A DNA stretch of 52,882 nt from Hyphomicrobiales bacterium (GTDB lineage Bacteria; Pseudomonadota; Alphaproteobacteria; Rhizobiales; Rhizobiaceae). Both the position numbers and the translations under genes were made by a program. The stretch spans positions 1-52,882 of the forward strand of contig UCCS01000070.1 of the NCBI GenBank assembly GCA_900470965.1, written 5' to 3'. This document shows, piece by piece, positions 17,429 to 26,713 of the stretch; within the stretch, counting starts at the first letter, position 1; each line of letters begins with the position of its first letter. The notes beneath the pieces were generated by a model that ran no database searches, had not been told where the DNA came from, and saw only the letters and a program-made list of their open reading frames with translations.

Positions 17429-18091
17429 ATGAGCCCGGCGAAAATCTCGCCCATCCAGATCGCCCGTCGCGGTCTGATGCTGGTCATCTCGTCGCCCTCG
17501 GGCGCCGGTAAATCCACCATCGCGCGTACGCTTCTGGAAACGGACAAGCAGATCGGCCTTTCCGTCAGCGTCACGACACGCCAGCGCCGGCCGAGCGAAG
17601 TGGAAGGCGTTCACTATCATTTCAAGACCGTGCGGGAATTCGAGCGGCTGCGCGATTCCGATTCTCTGCTGGAATGGGCCGAGGTTCACGGCAATTTCTA
17701 CGGCACGCCCCGCGAGCCGGTTGAGCAGGCCATGTCCGAAGGCCGCGACATGCTGTTCGATATCGACTGGCAGGGCGCTCAGCAATTGCAGCAGAAGATG
17801 CAGGCCGATGTGGTCTCGATCTTCGTACTGCCGCCGACCATGACCGAGCTGCAATCCCGCCTGCATCGCCGCGCCGAGGATTCCGAGGAGGTCATCCAGA
17901 CGCGCCTGGCCAATTCCCGTGCCGAGATCGCCCACTGGCGCGAATATGACTACGTCATCATCAATGATGACCTGAACGCTGCCTTCGATGCGGTGCAGTC
18001 GATTGTCAAGGCCGAGCGCCTGCGCCGCGACCGTCGCCACGGCATGTTCGATTTCGTCCGCGAATTGCTGGAAGAGACGCCGGTTCTTTAA
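17429..18091 (+). CDS. gmk: Guanylate kinase
   Basis: A 220-residue enzyme that phosphorylates GMP to GDP. The P-loop SSPSGAGKST lies near residues 20-29, followed by SVSVTTRQRRPSEVEGVHYHF (GMP-binding Arg and Tyr) and the DIDWQGAQQL Walker B-like block. It is the last gene of the mltG-yicC-gmk operon and its stop overlaps the convergent rsmA stop region by 4 bases, so the two operons meet without spacer or terminator. Confidence 0.96.
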   Translation: MSPAKISPIQIARRGLMLVISSPSGAGKSTIARTLLETDKQIGLSVSVTTRQRRPSEVEGVHYHFKTVREFERLRDSDSLLEWAEVHGNFYGTPREPVEQAMSEGRDMLFDIDWQGAQQLQQKMQADVVSIFVLPPTMTELQSRLHRRAEDSEEVIQTRLANSRAEIAHWREYDYVIINDDLNAAFDAVQSIVKAERLRRDRRHGMFDFVRELLEETPVL

Positions 18092-18915
18092 AGGCTGTTC
18101 GCCAGCCGGCAGAATTCCTCCACCGAAAGAGTCTCCGCGCGCCGCGCCGGATCGATGCCGGCTTTGACGAGCAAGCTCTCCCCGCCGATCGGCTTCAGGC
18201 TCTGGCGCAGCATCTTGCGGCGCTGGCCGAAGGCTGCCTGCGTCACCTTCTCCAGATTGGCGACAGAGCAGGGGATCGGGTTTTCGTTCGGCGTCAGGTG
18301 GACCACCGTCGAGGTGACCTTCGGCGGCGGCGTGAAAGCCTGTGGCGGAATATCGAATGCCATGTGGGAATGTGTGCGCCATCCCGTAAGCACGCCGAGG
18401 CGGCCGTAGTGATCGTCGTCTTCGGAGGCGACGATCCGCTCGCCGACTTCCTTCTGGAACATCAGCGTCAGAGATTGCCAGAAGGGCGGCCATGCCTTCG
18501 GCAGCAGCCAGTTTACCAGAAGCTGGGTACCGACATTATAGGGCAGGTTGGCGATGATCTTGACTGGACCTTCCAGTGCCAGCGCCTCGAAATCGGTCTT
18601 CAGCGCATCGCCCTCGATGACCTCAAGCCGTCCGGGATAATGGTCGGCGATCTCGGCGAGAGCCGGCAGGCAGCGTGCATCGCGCTCGACCGCGATGACC
18701 TTCTTCGCACCGAGCGCCAGTATGGCCCGCGTCAAGCCTCCGGGACCGGGACCGACTTCAAAGACCGTCGCGTCGTCAAGCGCGCCAGCCGTGCGTGCAA
18801 CCTTCTGCGTCAAGTTGAGATCGAGCAGGAAGTTCTGCCCGAGCGCCTTGCGCGCATCGAGCCCATGGCGCTGGATAACCTCGCGAAGCGGCGGCAGACC
18901 GTCGAGCGCAGCCAT
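18088..18915 (-). CDS. rsmA: 16S rRNA (A1518/A1519-N6,N6)-dimethyltransferase RsmA
   Basis: A 275-residue methyltransferase (KsgA) that dimethylates two adenosines in the last helix of 16S rRNA, a late check in 30S assembly. The signature LGQNFLLDLNLTQKVART is near the start, then the SAM site VFEVGPGPGGLTRAIL and the catalytic NLPYNVGTQLL. Its ATG overlaps the pdxA stop by one base (TAATG), a tight coupling. Mutants of this enzyme are classically kasugamycin resistant. Confidence 0.96.
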   Translation of the reverse strand: MAALDGLPPLREVIQRHGLDARKALGQNFLLDLNLTQKVARTAGALDDATVFEVGPGPGGLTRAILALGAKKVIAVERDARCLPALAEIADHYPGRLEVIEGDALKTDFEALALEGPVKIIANLPYNVGTQLLVNWLLPKAWPPFWQSLTLMFQKEVGERIVASEDDDHYGRLGVLTGWRTHSHMAFDIPPQAFTPPPKVTSTVVHLTPNENPIPCSVANLEKVTQAAFGQRRKMLRQSLKPIGGESLLVKAGIDPARRAETLSVEEFCRLANSL

Positions 18916-19943
18916 TAACGGTGGCTTTCCGCAGTCCGGCCAAGCTGCGCGCCGAGCTTCAGCGCAGCAACGAGGCTCGTTTCCCGGGCAAGTCCCTTGC
19001 CGGCAATGCCGAAGGCGGTGCCATGATCGGGGGAGGTGCGCACGAAAGGAAGGCCGAGCGTCACATTGACGGAATCGTCGAAACCGAGCGCCTTGGCTGG
19101 GATCAGCGCCTGATCGTGATACATGCAGACGGCCACGTCGTAACGCGCGCGCGCCTCGTCATGAAACATCGTATCGGCGGGGAGGGGACCGATAGCATCG
19201 ATACCTTCGTCACGAAGGATCTGGACCGCCGGATGGATGATGGTCTCATCCTCCTTGCCGATCGCGCCGCCTTCGCCCGCATGCGGATTGAGCCCTGCAA
19301 TGGCCAGGCGCGGGGAGTCGATCCCGAATCGCTGCTTCAGATCCCTGTCTGCGATCCGGCAGGTTTCAACGATCAGGCCGAGCGTCAACGCCTGCGGCAC
19401 ATCCCTGAGCGGAATGTGGATGGTGACAGGAATGGCGCGCAGTTTCGGTCCGGCAAGCATCATGACAGGCATGACCGACTGACCGGTCGCATGCATGGCA
19501 AGATCGGCAAGGAATTCCGTATGGCCTGGAAATTTGAAGCCCGCCTCGTAGAGCACCGACTTGGCGATCGGATTGGTGACGACCGCAAGCGCCTCGCCCT
19601 GCATGACGAGTGCTACCGCCGCCTCGATCGAGGCGATCGTACCCTTCGCCGTCGCGACATGCGGCTCTCCTGCCGCAACATCGACGCCTGCGGGTATCGC
19701 CAAGACAGGCAACGCGTCCGCAAACATACCGAGACTTTCGGCTGCATTGCCGATGCTGCGCAGGGGAACATCAAGGTTGAGCTGTCGTGCCCGCACCGCA
19801 AGCACATCGGGATCGCCAATCAGGAAGAATGGCGGCAACCCAAGCTCGCGTCGGCGAAGCCAGGCCATGAGGGTGATATCAGGCCCCACGCCGGCCGGGT
19901 CGCCCTGCGTCAGCGCAAGCGGTCGCGAAAACGGTGTCGCCAT
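18915..19943 (-). CDS. pdxA: 4-hydroxythreonine-4-phosphate dehydrogenase PdxA
   Basis: A 342-residue enzyme of the DXP-dependent pyridoxal phosphate pathway. It begins MATPFSRPLALTQGDPAGVGPD, and carries FKFPGHTEFLA, the metal-binding AGLNPHAGEGG and the block YDVAVCMYHDQALIPAKAL. I chose the ATG at 19943; its first codons lie 8 bases downstream of the surA stop region on the same strand. It couples to rsmA through a TAATG overlap. The order surA-pdxA-rsmA is also seen in E. coli and fits a shared operon. Confidence 0.95.
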   Translation of the reverse strand: MATPFSRPLALTQGDPAGVGPDITLMAWLRRRELGLPPFFLIGDPDVLAVRARQLNLDVPLRSIGNAAESLGMFADALPVLAIPAGVDVAAGEPHVATAKGTIASIEAAVALVMQGEALAVVTNPIAKSVLYEAGFKFPGHTEFLADLAMHATGQSVMPVMMLAGPKLRAIPVTIHIPLRDVPQALTLGLIVETCRIADRDLKQRFGIDSPRLAIAGLNPHAGEGGAIGKEDETIIHPAVQILRDEGIDAIGPLPADTMFHDEARARYDVAVCMYHDQALIPAKALGFDDSVNVTLGLPFVRTSPDHGTAFGIAGKGLARETSLVAALKLGAQLGRTAESHR

Positions 19944-19950
19944 GGAAAAA

Positions 19951-20892
19951 TCAGCGATAGATGATCTGCGCGTGCTTGCGCAGTTCATCCAGATATTTGG
20001 TGCTGTTTTCGTTTTCCGGCGCTGCTGATTTGTCCGACTTGGCCTTGTCGAGGTCTTCCTGTCGGAACACCATTTCTGCGGCCTGGTCGTCCGAAACCTG
20101 GCGCTGGCTGCAGATTGCCAGATATTCTACGCCCTTGTCGGTCACGCGGGTTGCCGTCGTGTTGCCCTTGGCCTGTGCGACGAGGTCCTTCCATTCCGCG
20201 GGAATTTCCGGAGCCAGCATACGGCCGAGCTCGCGGATCGAAACATCCCGCATGGTAGCGGCGAAAGTCTTAGCCTGATCGCAGCCAGGATATTTGGAGC
20301 GTGATGCCTCTGCCTCGCTCTTGCGCTTGGCCGTAATCGCATTTCGCTTGGCCGGCGGAACCACGAAGATGACCTGCTGCAGCATATATTCTGTCGTCAC
20401 CGGCTTCTGCTTGTTGTTCTGCATCATGCGGTTGACCAGATCGTAATTCGAGATACGTGCGCTGGAGCCGTAGCGCGCATTGACAATACGCGGCCAGCTC
20501 ATCTGCACGGCAATGAAGTTCTTGAAATGATCGACTCCGACGCCGGCGCGGTCGAGGATCTGCCCCATCTGCTCGACGGAAAGCTTGTTGCTGGCGGCGA
20601 AACGAGCGAAGGAGGCGTTGACGTCATCCTGCGAGACGGACATCCGCACGCGGGAGATTTCCTGCCGCTTCAGCGTCTCGTCGACAAGCTGTTCTTCGGC
20701 AGCCTTGGCGTCGGGTTTCAAGCGCTGCAGGCGCATGAAGGCCTGTCGCTTTGCAACGTCGCCGCTGGTAATCGCGGTACCGTTTACCACTGCCTTGACT
20801 TCGCTCGCGGCGAAGACGGGGGTACTGAAGGCAGCAAGCATGAAGGCTGCGCCTGCAATAAGCGTGGTCACGGTTTTCTTCGCGTCAATCAT
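19951..20892 (-). CDS. surA: SurA-like periplasmic chaperone / peptidyl-prolyl isomerase
   Basis: A 313-residue exported protein. A signal peptide (MIDAKKTVTTLIAGAAFMLAAF, ending near VFAA at ~29) precedes a SurA N-terminal chaperone domain (EVKAVVNGTAITSGDV to ~145). The C-terminal part (EYMLQQVIFVVPPAKR... YLAICSQRQV) looks like one degenerate parvulin domain instead of the two in E. coli SurA, which explains the shorter length. It sits in front of lptD, whose product needs SurA-type help for folding into the outer membrane. Function by context plus N-terminal pattern. Confidence 0.85.
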   Translation of the reverse strand: MIDAKKTVTTLIAGAAFMLAAFSTPVFAASEVKAVVNGTAITSGDVAKRQAFMRLQRLKPDAKAAEEQLVDETLKRQEISRVRMSVSQDDVNASFARFAASNKLSVEQMGQILDRAGVGVDHFKNFIAVQMSWPRIVNARYGSSARISNYDLVNRMMQNNKQKPVTTEYMLQQVIFVVPPAKRNAITAKRKSEAEASRSKYPGCDQAKTFAATMRDVSIRELGRMLAPEIPAEWKDLVAQAKGNTTATRVTDKGVEYLAICSQRQVSDDQAAEMVFRQEDLDKAKSDKSAAPENENSTKYLDELRKHAQIIYR

Positions 20893-21048
20893 CTGTTGAC
20901 CTCCCGATAGCGCCGCACGATCCAGCGCGCGGCGTTCTTACCATACACTGAGACAAGCGGAAATCGCATCTCTTGCTCCGCGACACCCTATGTTTCACAT
21001 AACGACTGGTCGCAATGTCCTGCACAGGCTTACGGCGAAAGAATGGCC

Positions 21049-21068
21049 CGGCCGGAGATTTCCGGCCG
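21049..21068 (-). terminator. Hairpin between lptD and surA
   Basis: An 8-bp stem CGGCCGGA/TCCGGCCG with a 4-base loop sits 11 bases after the lptD stop. Downstream on the minus strand there is only a short TTCTTT, so it may only attenuate readthrough into surA or mark an RNA processing site. Confidence 0.4.
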
Positions 21069-21079
21069 TCCATTTGTCA

Positions 21080-23434
21080 TCAGAGGTTATTCGCAGCGTC
21101 ACCCGTGCCCAGCCGGATATCGCCGAGCGTGCGGAATGTCAGGCGGGCAGCGATCGTCCAGTCGCTTGCCGTTTGATCCGACGTATCGCGGGCATCCGTA
21201 TAGGCGATGGTGAAGATCGTGCACTCGTCCTGATAGGAAATGCCGAGCGTGCGTCTGGTGACGACATCGTTGTTCAGGTCCCAGGCAATGCCGCCGAAGA
21301 TCGACCAGTAATCCTTGAACTTGATCCTGCTGCTCGCCTGAATCTCGTCTTGGTCTTCGGCAAAGCCATATGCCGGCTGGGCGCTCACGTGCGTATAGGT
21401 GACCTGGCCCGAGAAGGTATCGTTCTGATAGGCCGTCGTCAGGTCGCCGCGATTGAAGGAGAAATCCTTCTCGTCCAGCCGGTAGGATGCTGCCACGGAG
21501 AGGCCGAAAGGCATTTCGATGCCGCCGAGGCCAACATAGTCGGAACGGTCGGTTTCAAGGCCGGAATCGGCGCCGACATTCACGAGGTCGTCGGTCGCAA
21601 ACGAATTCTGACCGGCGAGCTGATAGGACTGTCCAAAGATGCCGTGCAGCTTGTAGCCGCTGTCGAAGGTGCCTGTATACTGGAAGCCGACGTTTGCCCG
21701 CGTGCCGCCCTCGATACGGTCGTAGCCGGAGAACCTGTCACGATCGAAAAGGTTGGTCGCATCGAAGACGAAGCTTTGCGCATCTTCGTTCGGCAGCCGG
21801 CCGGCGAGTGGTTCATCCGGTCGTGCGTAGATCTGCGCAATCGGCTCCAGAACATGCGTGCTGTTGCTGGTCGTGAACAGGATCGGGTAGCGCATTTCCA
21901 GCCCGGCCGTCACCATTCCGCGCGTTGCCGCATTATCGCCCAGATAATTGCCGGCATAGGGAACGCCGTTGGCATCGACCGGACTTTGCATGTTGAGCGC
22001 CAGAGCATCGCCGCGTGCTGCGAGCAACGGCGTGATAACCAGCCCAGTGGGTGTTACGAAGGTCCGTTTCCACTGTAGTTCCGTGGTCAAACGTGTGGTC
22101 TGACCTTCCAGGCCGGGGAAGCGATCGAAACCGTCGACGGTGGTAAAGTTGTCCTGAGAGCGCGAAAGATTGGTCAGATTGACATCGGCGGAAAGCTCAC
22201 CGCCTGCGAGCGGCTGCGGCGCGACATAGTGATAGTCAAGCGTCGGATAGACGATTGGCTGCTGCTTTTCAGCGGTGCTGCCGGAATCGGCGTCCTGAAC
22301 GTCGAAATAGAAGGCGCGCAGGTCGAAGTAATTCCGCTTGCCGAGACCCGTCAGATAGACGGTATTGACCTGCGGCGTGTTGTCGTAGCCATCGATCTTG
22401 TAGGTGCGCGAGAAGTTGTTGTCGCTCTGCACCATCACATCCCAGCCGAAGCTCCAGCGGGGATTGATCCTGAAGTGCCCCGCCGATGCGACCATGCCGC
22501 GCTGTTCAGCCTCGGCATCGCTTGTACCTTCGCTGAAATTGCTGGGGTTCATCTGATCGATGCCGGCGACGCGCATCGTCATCGTGCCGTTTTCGAAGCG
22601 GCGGCGATATTCGCCCTCGAGCAGGAAGCCTTGCGAAGTATAGCCGGTGCCTGTGACGGTGAAATCCGAACTCGGGGAGATGACGTAGTAATAGGGAACG
22701 GAAAGACCGTAGCCGAGATTTTGCGAAACGCTCATCGACGGGAACAGGAAGCCCGACTTGCGCTTCACGGTATTGTCGGGGACTTCGATCCACGGCAGGT
22801 ATGCGAGCGAACGGCCAAGCAGCTGGAAACGCGCCTTTTCAAGGCGGATCGTGTGCTTCTCACTGTTCTGGATAACGCGTTCGGCCTTGACCTGCCAGAA
22901 AGGCGCGCGCTCGGGCTTCTCGGCGCAGGGCAAGCAGGCCGTATAGACGCCTTTATTGAGAATCATCTGCGTGCCGCCGACTCGCTGGCCGGTTTCGGCA
23001 ACGAGGCGGGTATTGTCGCTTGTCTCGATCCGCAGTGCATTCATGAAGCCGTCTGCGAAATTGTCGGTCACATCGAGGTGGTCGGCATAGATACGGTTGC
23101 CGTCGGGGGTGACCATTTCGATGTTGCCGGTCGCCATCATGCGGCCGGTCTTCTGGTTATAGTCGACTTTCTGGGCGACCAGCCTGTAGCCGCCGTAATT
23201 AATCTGCACGCCGCCGATCACCGAGACGAGCTCCTGGTCTCTGTTATAGACGAGCTCGTTGGCGGACAGCATCAGCTTAGCATCCGGCGAGACATTCTGG
23301 CCGATCGCAGGCATGCCTGTATTGTTCTCTTGGCCATAGGCCAGCGGAGCACTTTCGAAATAGCTACACAGAGCCGCACCTAGGAGCAGGGCAACCAACT
23401 GTTTACTAACAACCTTGCGGTCGCCTACCGCCAC
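21080..23434 (-). CDS. lptD: LPS-assembly protein LptD (OstA/Imp)
   Basis: A 784-residue outer-membrane protein that inserts lipopolysaccharide into the outer leaflet. After a signal peptide (QLVALLLGAALCSYFESAPLAYG) comes an OstA/LptA-like periplasmic domain (MLSANELVYNRDQELVSVIGG to ~150) and then a long C-terminal beta-barrel rich in aromatic, alternating strands. I chose the GTG at 23434: AGGAGG lies 7 bases before it and it overlaps the lptG stop by one base (TAGTG). The frame is open to 23500, but that part overlaps lptG. Cysteine pair CLPC lies near residue 165. Confidence 0.93.
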   Translation of the reverse strand: MAVGDRKVVSKQLVALLLGAALCSYFESAPLAYGQENNTGMPAIGQNVSPDAKLMLSANELVYNRDQELVSVIGGVQINYGGYRLVAQKVDYNQKTGRMMATGNIEMVTPDGNRIYADHLDVTDNFADGFMNALRIETSDNTRLVAETGQRVGGTQMILNKGVYTACLPCAEKPERAPFWQVKAERVIQNSEKHTIRLEKARFQLLGRSLAYLPWIEVPDNTVKRKSGFLFPSMSVSQNLGYGLSVPYYYVISPSSDFTVTGTGYTSQGFLLEGEYRRRFENGTMTMRVAGIDQMNPSNFSEGTSDAEAEQRGMVASAGHFRINPRWSFGWDVMVQSDNNFSRTYKIDGYDNTPQVNTVYLTGLGKRNYFDLRAFYFDVQDADSGSTAEKQQPIVYPTLDYHYVAPQPLAGGELSADVNLTNLSRSQDNFTTVDGFDRFPGLEGQTTRLTTELQWKRTFVTPTGLVITPLLAARGDALALNMQSPVDANGVPYAGNYLGDNAATRGMVTAGLEMRYPILFTTSNSTHVLEPIAQIYARPDEPLAGRLPNEDAQSFVFDATNLFDRDRFSGYDRIEGGTRANVGFQYTGTFDSGYKLHGIFGQSYQLAGQNSFATDDLVNVGADSGLETDRSDYVGLGGIEMPFGLSVAASYRLDEKDFSFNRGDLTTAYQNDTFSGQVTYTHVSAQPAYGFAEDQDEIQASSRIKFKDYWSIFGGIAWDLNNDVVTRRTLGISYQDECTIFTIAYTDARDTSDQTASDWTIAARLTFRTLGDIRLGTGDAANNL

Positions 23435-24522
23435 TAGCCATCCTCCTGATGAAGCAGGATCGTTGCGCCTAAAGCGAGCGCTACGACCACCGGTATCCAA
23501 GTCGCCACAAACGGCGGCACGACACCGCTGCTTCCGAATGCTTTTACAAGCACGGTGACGACATAAAGCATGAAGCCTGAAAGGATTCCACCCAGAATCA
23601 CAGAGCGTGATTGGTTGAACCGGCTAAATTTCAGAGACACTGTTGCAGCAATGAGAGTCATGGCCACCAAGAGCAGCGGCTGCGACAGCAGAGAGTTGAA
23701 TTGAGTCTCAAGTGCCTTCGTTGAAATTCCGAAGGATTTGGCGGCAGCGATACGGTTGGAAAGGTCAAAGAAACCAATTGTTTCCGGCGCTGTGAGCCGC
23801 TCCTTGATGAAGTCTTGCTTCAGATTGGTACGAAGCTGCTCCGTAGCCTTACGCACCGGGATTTCCCCAGGCTTGCGTTCGACGACGTTGTTAAGCTGCC
23901 AGTAACCATCTTCCAATTTGGCGGATGAGGCATCCTGCCTCAGAATGACCTGACCGGTGGAATCGAAGTGGACAAGCACGGCGTCCATCAGCAGCGTGCC
24001 GTTCTCCAGCACGGTCTTGGCGCCGATGATGACATCGTCCCGGCCGCTGATCTGGCGCAGCCACGGAACCTGCAGTGCCCTGATCATGGCATTGTCCTGA
24101 CCGCGCCAGGCCGTTTCGAATTGTGTTGCTTGCCTCTGGCCCCAGGCGGCGAGCGGATTGAGCGCCACCACCGTCAGCACCCCGAGAATCAGGGACCCGG
24201 CGATAAAAGGCAGCATGAACTGCCAGACCGAGATGCCCGCCGCACGGGTGACGACGAGTTCATATTTCCGGTTGAGGCCGATCAGCACGGTGATGCCGAC
24301 GAACAACGCCACGAAGGGGATGGTTTGCTGCAGGATCAACGGTAGGCGAACGGCGGTGAGCAGCACAGCACCACCCAGCGTGTAGCCCGGGAAATTGGAG
24401 ATGCGGCTTGCCGTCTCGCTGAAGTCCAGCAGGAAGGTGATGGCGCTCATGCCGATCAGGAACCACATCGTGGTTACGACATACCGGCGGAAGAAATACC
24501 GCGACAATGTCCCGAAAATCAT
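23434..24522 (-). CDS. lptG: LPS export ABC transporter permease LptG
   Basis: A 362-residue YjgP/YjgQ-family permease. The N-terminus MIFGTLSRYFFRRYVVTTMWF and the block LTAVRLPLILQQTIPFVALF are typical, with three membrane helices before and three after a periplasmic beta-jellyroll domain (~100-270). With LptF and the LptB ATPase (not in this window) it extracts LPS from the inner membrane. It overlaps lptF by 4 bases and lptD by 1 base, giving a coupled lptF-lptG-lptD unit. Confidence 0.94.
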   Translation of the reverse strand: MIFGTLSRYFFRRYVVTTMWFLIGMSAITFLLDFSETASRISNFPGYTLGGAVLLTAVRLPLILQQTIPFVALFVGITVLIGLNRKYELVVTRAAGISVWQFMLPFIAGSLILGVLTVVALNPLAAWGQRQATQFETAWRGQDNAMIRALQVPWLRQISGRDDVIIGAKTVLENGTLLMDAVLVHFDSTGQVILRQDASSAKLEDGYWQLNNVVERKPGEIPVRKATEQLRTNLKQDFIKERLTAPETIGFFDLSNRIAAAKSFGISTKALETQFNSLLSQPLLLVAMTLIAATVSLKFSRFNQSRSVILGGILSGFMLYVVTVLVKAFGSSGVVPPFVATWIPVVVALALGATILLHQEDG

Positions 24523-25700
24523 CGCACAGCGCCTCCGCCGGTCCGGTCCGTCGCGGCAAGTACCCGCTTCTGCGCGCGCTTCCAGATCGTCGAAGTGCGG
24601 TTTCTGACGACAAGCGGCATGGCCAGCCGCTTATGCATGTTCAGGAAAATAATCGAAACCAGGCTGGTCACGATCGGGATCGCATAGAGGATCGGAATAT
24701 AGATCGTGCTTTTGTCGATCTGGTTGGCAACGTAAAACGCCGCCCAGCGCAGGACGAACGCGAGGCCCAGTGCGCCGATCATCGGATGCATGCGTGCCTC
24801 GCGATGCGATCGCGCATCCCCGGCTATGGCGAGCGAGAATAGCGCGAAAACGAAGGGAAGCATCCAGTCGGTCAGGCGGCGATGAAGCTCGGCGGTATAG
24901 CTGCCGGGCTTGGCGATATAATCAGGATCTTTCGGATCGGGATTGAGCAGGAAAGCGAGATCGCGGTCGCTCGCGCGAAGCGTCGCCTGTCCGTTATTTT
25001 CCGTCATATCCGAAAGGTCGAAGGAATAGGAATCGAACTTGATGACCGAGACGTTTCCATCGGGCGTTTTGCGATGGACTTCGCCATCATGCATGATCAG
25101 CGACGTGCCGATATCATCCACGGCGCCTTCGCGCGCATAATAGATGAGTTCGTTATTCGGCTCGCGCTCGTCGGCGACGAAGAGACCTTTGAGCGTGCGG
25201 CCGGCGAGCCGCTGCGAGATCTGCACATAGAGGCCTTCATCGATCTTGCGGAAGGTCTTTTCCTCGATCACGGACGAAAGAAGATCGGCATAGGTCTCGG
25301 CGATCATCTGCCGCACGACCGTCTTCGCGCGTGGCTCGACGACATTGTCGACGAAGAACGAGAAGACGCTGATGAGGATCGCGAGCAGCAGGATCGGCCG
25401 CGCCAGGATAGTGCGGCGGGCGCCGGCGGCATCGATCACGGTCAGTTCGGAATCGTTGTTCATCGTCGTCAGCGTCTGGGTAATGCCGATGACGAGTGCA
25501 AAGGGCAGCACGATGGGAATGATCGACGGCAGGATCAGCGTCGCAAGCGCGGCGAAGGAGCCGATCGACTGGCCGCTGTCGGTCACCAGGTTGATGCGCT
25601 GCAGGACCTGGGTGGTCCAGATGATCGCGAGCACCGGGAGCAGGGCCACGAGAAACATCTGGCCGACACGCCGCAATATATATGTTTCGAGTAGTTTCAT
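24519..25700 (-). CDS. lptF: LPS export ABC transporter permease LptF
   Basis: A 393-residue YjgP/YjgQ-family permease that pairs with LptG. It begins MKLLETYILRRVGQMFLVALL, with the conserved LATLILPSIIPIVLPFALVIG and a periplasmic domain between two three-helix bundles. I chose the ATG at 25698-25700 since the family starts there; the frame extends to 25718. The end overlaps lptG (ATGA). The C-terminal ~30 residues are basic (RNRTSTIWKRAQKR), lying in the cytoplasm. Confidence 0.94.
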   Translation of the reverse strand: MKLLETYILRRVGQMFLVALLPVLAIIWTTQVLQRINLVTDSGQSIGSFAALATLILPSIIPIVLPFALVIGITQTLTTMNNDSELTVIDAAGARRTILARPILLLAILISVFSFFVDNVVEPRAKTVVRQMIAETYADLLSSVIEEKTFRKIDEGLYVQISQRLAGRTLKGLFVADEREPNNELIYYAREGAVDDIGTSLIMHDGEVHRKTPDGNVSVIKFDSYSFDLSDMTENNGQATLRASDRDLAFLLNPDPKDPDYIAKPGSYTAELHRRLTDWMLPFVFALFSLAIAGDARSHREARMHPMIGALGLAFVLRWAAFYVANQIDKSTIYIPILYAIPIVTSLVSIIFLNMHKRLAMPLVVRNRTSTIWKRAQKRVLAATDRTGGGAVR

Positions 25701-25799
25701 GCTCGCCCTTGAACGCACCTGCAGGTCGATATGATCAACAGGAGATTCCCTCTACGCTGTTTGTCTCGGTTTTGCGACAAGTCAGTGTCAAAAATTCAT

Positions 25800-26582
25800 T
25801 CAATTTTCAGAATTTTTTTGTTGCCGGGGCGACTCAGCAAGTGCCATCAGCGCCGCGAATATGACGACCGAAGAAAGCCATCCCAGCACGACGTCGGATA
25901 GATAATGTGCGCCGAAGGAGAGCCGCATCGCGGGTGTCAGGATGGAAACGGCGGCGACGGGTGCCACAAGCGCATAACGTATCGACTTTGGAACGAAGAT
26001 CAGCAGGCAGAACAGCCAGCCCGCGCTTGCCGCCTCGCCGGAAATGAAGGAGCAGTTCGAGACGCACTTGCCGGCCAATGAACCGGCTTCGGCGAAATGC
26101 AGCGTACCGCCGAAGAAATCCGTCTGCACTGGCCGCGGCCGACCCCAATGTTCCTTGAGGATCACATTGACGAGAAGAACGGGACCGATCAGCAGCGTGC
26201 CGAGCGCAACCTTCAGATCGCGGGCGCGGGGCGCGTTGAATGTCGCGCCATGCTGCTGATAGCACTCGACAAGTTTCCACAGCATGACCGCGGTCACGAC
26301 ATAGGGAACATAGAAGAAAAGCGTGCGTAAGAGACCGAGGATCGCCTCGCTCCGATAGGGGAAGGAGCCGCAGACCGCGGTTGCCGGGGCCGACGCGTCA
26401 CAGGCCGCCTGCACGAAAAAAAGCTGGGAAAAATAAATGTCGATCCCGGGAAAGGCGCGGAACAGTGCAAGCAGCAGCCACCATACCCAGAAAAGCAGGA
26501 CAAAGACGCCGAATGCCGTTTGCGGCAGGCGAACTGCCGGACCCCGCCATCGATTTTTCGAAAAAACTGTCAACGCAAACAT
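25800..26582 (-). CDS. PAP2-family phosphatase, possibly a lipid A or lipid phosphatase
   Basis: A 260-residue membrane protein with about six hydrophobic segments and the three PAP2 motifs: K143-x6-R150-P (KEHWGRPRP), S181-G-E-A in place of the usual SGH, and R220-x5-H226-x3-D230. Such enzymes remove phosphate from lipids at the periplasmic side of the inner membrane. Rhizobia are known to have lipid A phosphatases (LpxE, LpxF) in this superfamily, and the gene sits 99 bases behind lptF, which fits an envelope role. The SGEA variant and context are suggestive, but substrate is unproven. Divergent from pepA. Confidence 0.8.
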   Translation of the reverse strand: MFALTVFSKNRWRGPAVRLPQTAFGVFVLLFWVWWLLLALFRAFPGIDIYFSQLFFVQAACDASAPATAVCGSFPYRSEAILGLLRTLFFYVPYVVTAVMLWKLVECYQQHGATFNAPRARDLKVALGTLLIGPVLLVNVILKEHWGRPRPVQTDFFGGTLHFAEAGSLAGKCVSNCSFISGEAASAGWLFCLLIFVPKSIRYALVAPVAAVSILTPAMRLSFGAHYLSDVVLGWLSSVVIFAALMALAESPRQQKNSEN

Positions 26583-26713
26583 CTACGAAACTGACGAAAA
26601 CTTTTTGGCCGGGCGGCCGCGCGGAACATAACAACTGTCGCCGGCCATTGACAGACCCGTCAAACGCGAAATTATCCCCTGGAACGGATTTCATGAATCC
26701 CATCGGAGAAGAC

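Noticed and set aside
16514..18493. Very long minus-strand open frame opposite mltG end, yicC, gmk and rsmA
   Set aside because: It lies antisense to clearly recognised genes. High GC content keeps stop codons rare in shadow frames, and the translation is low-complexity with no known motif.
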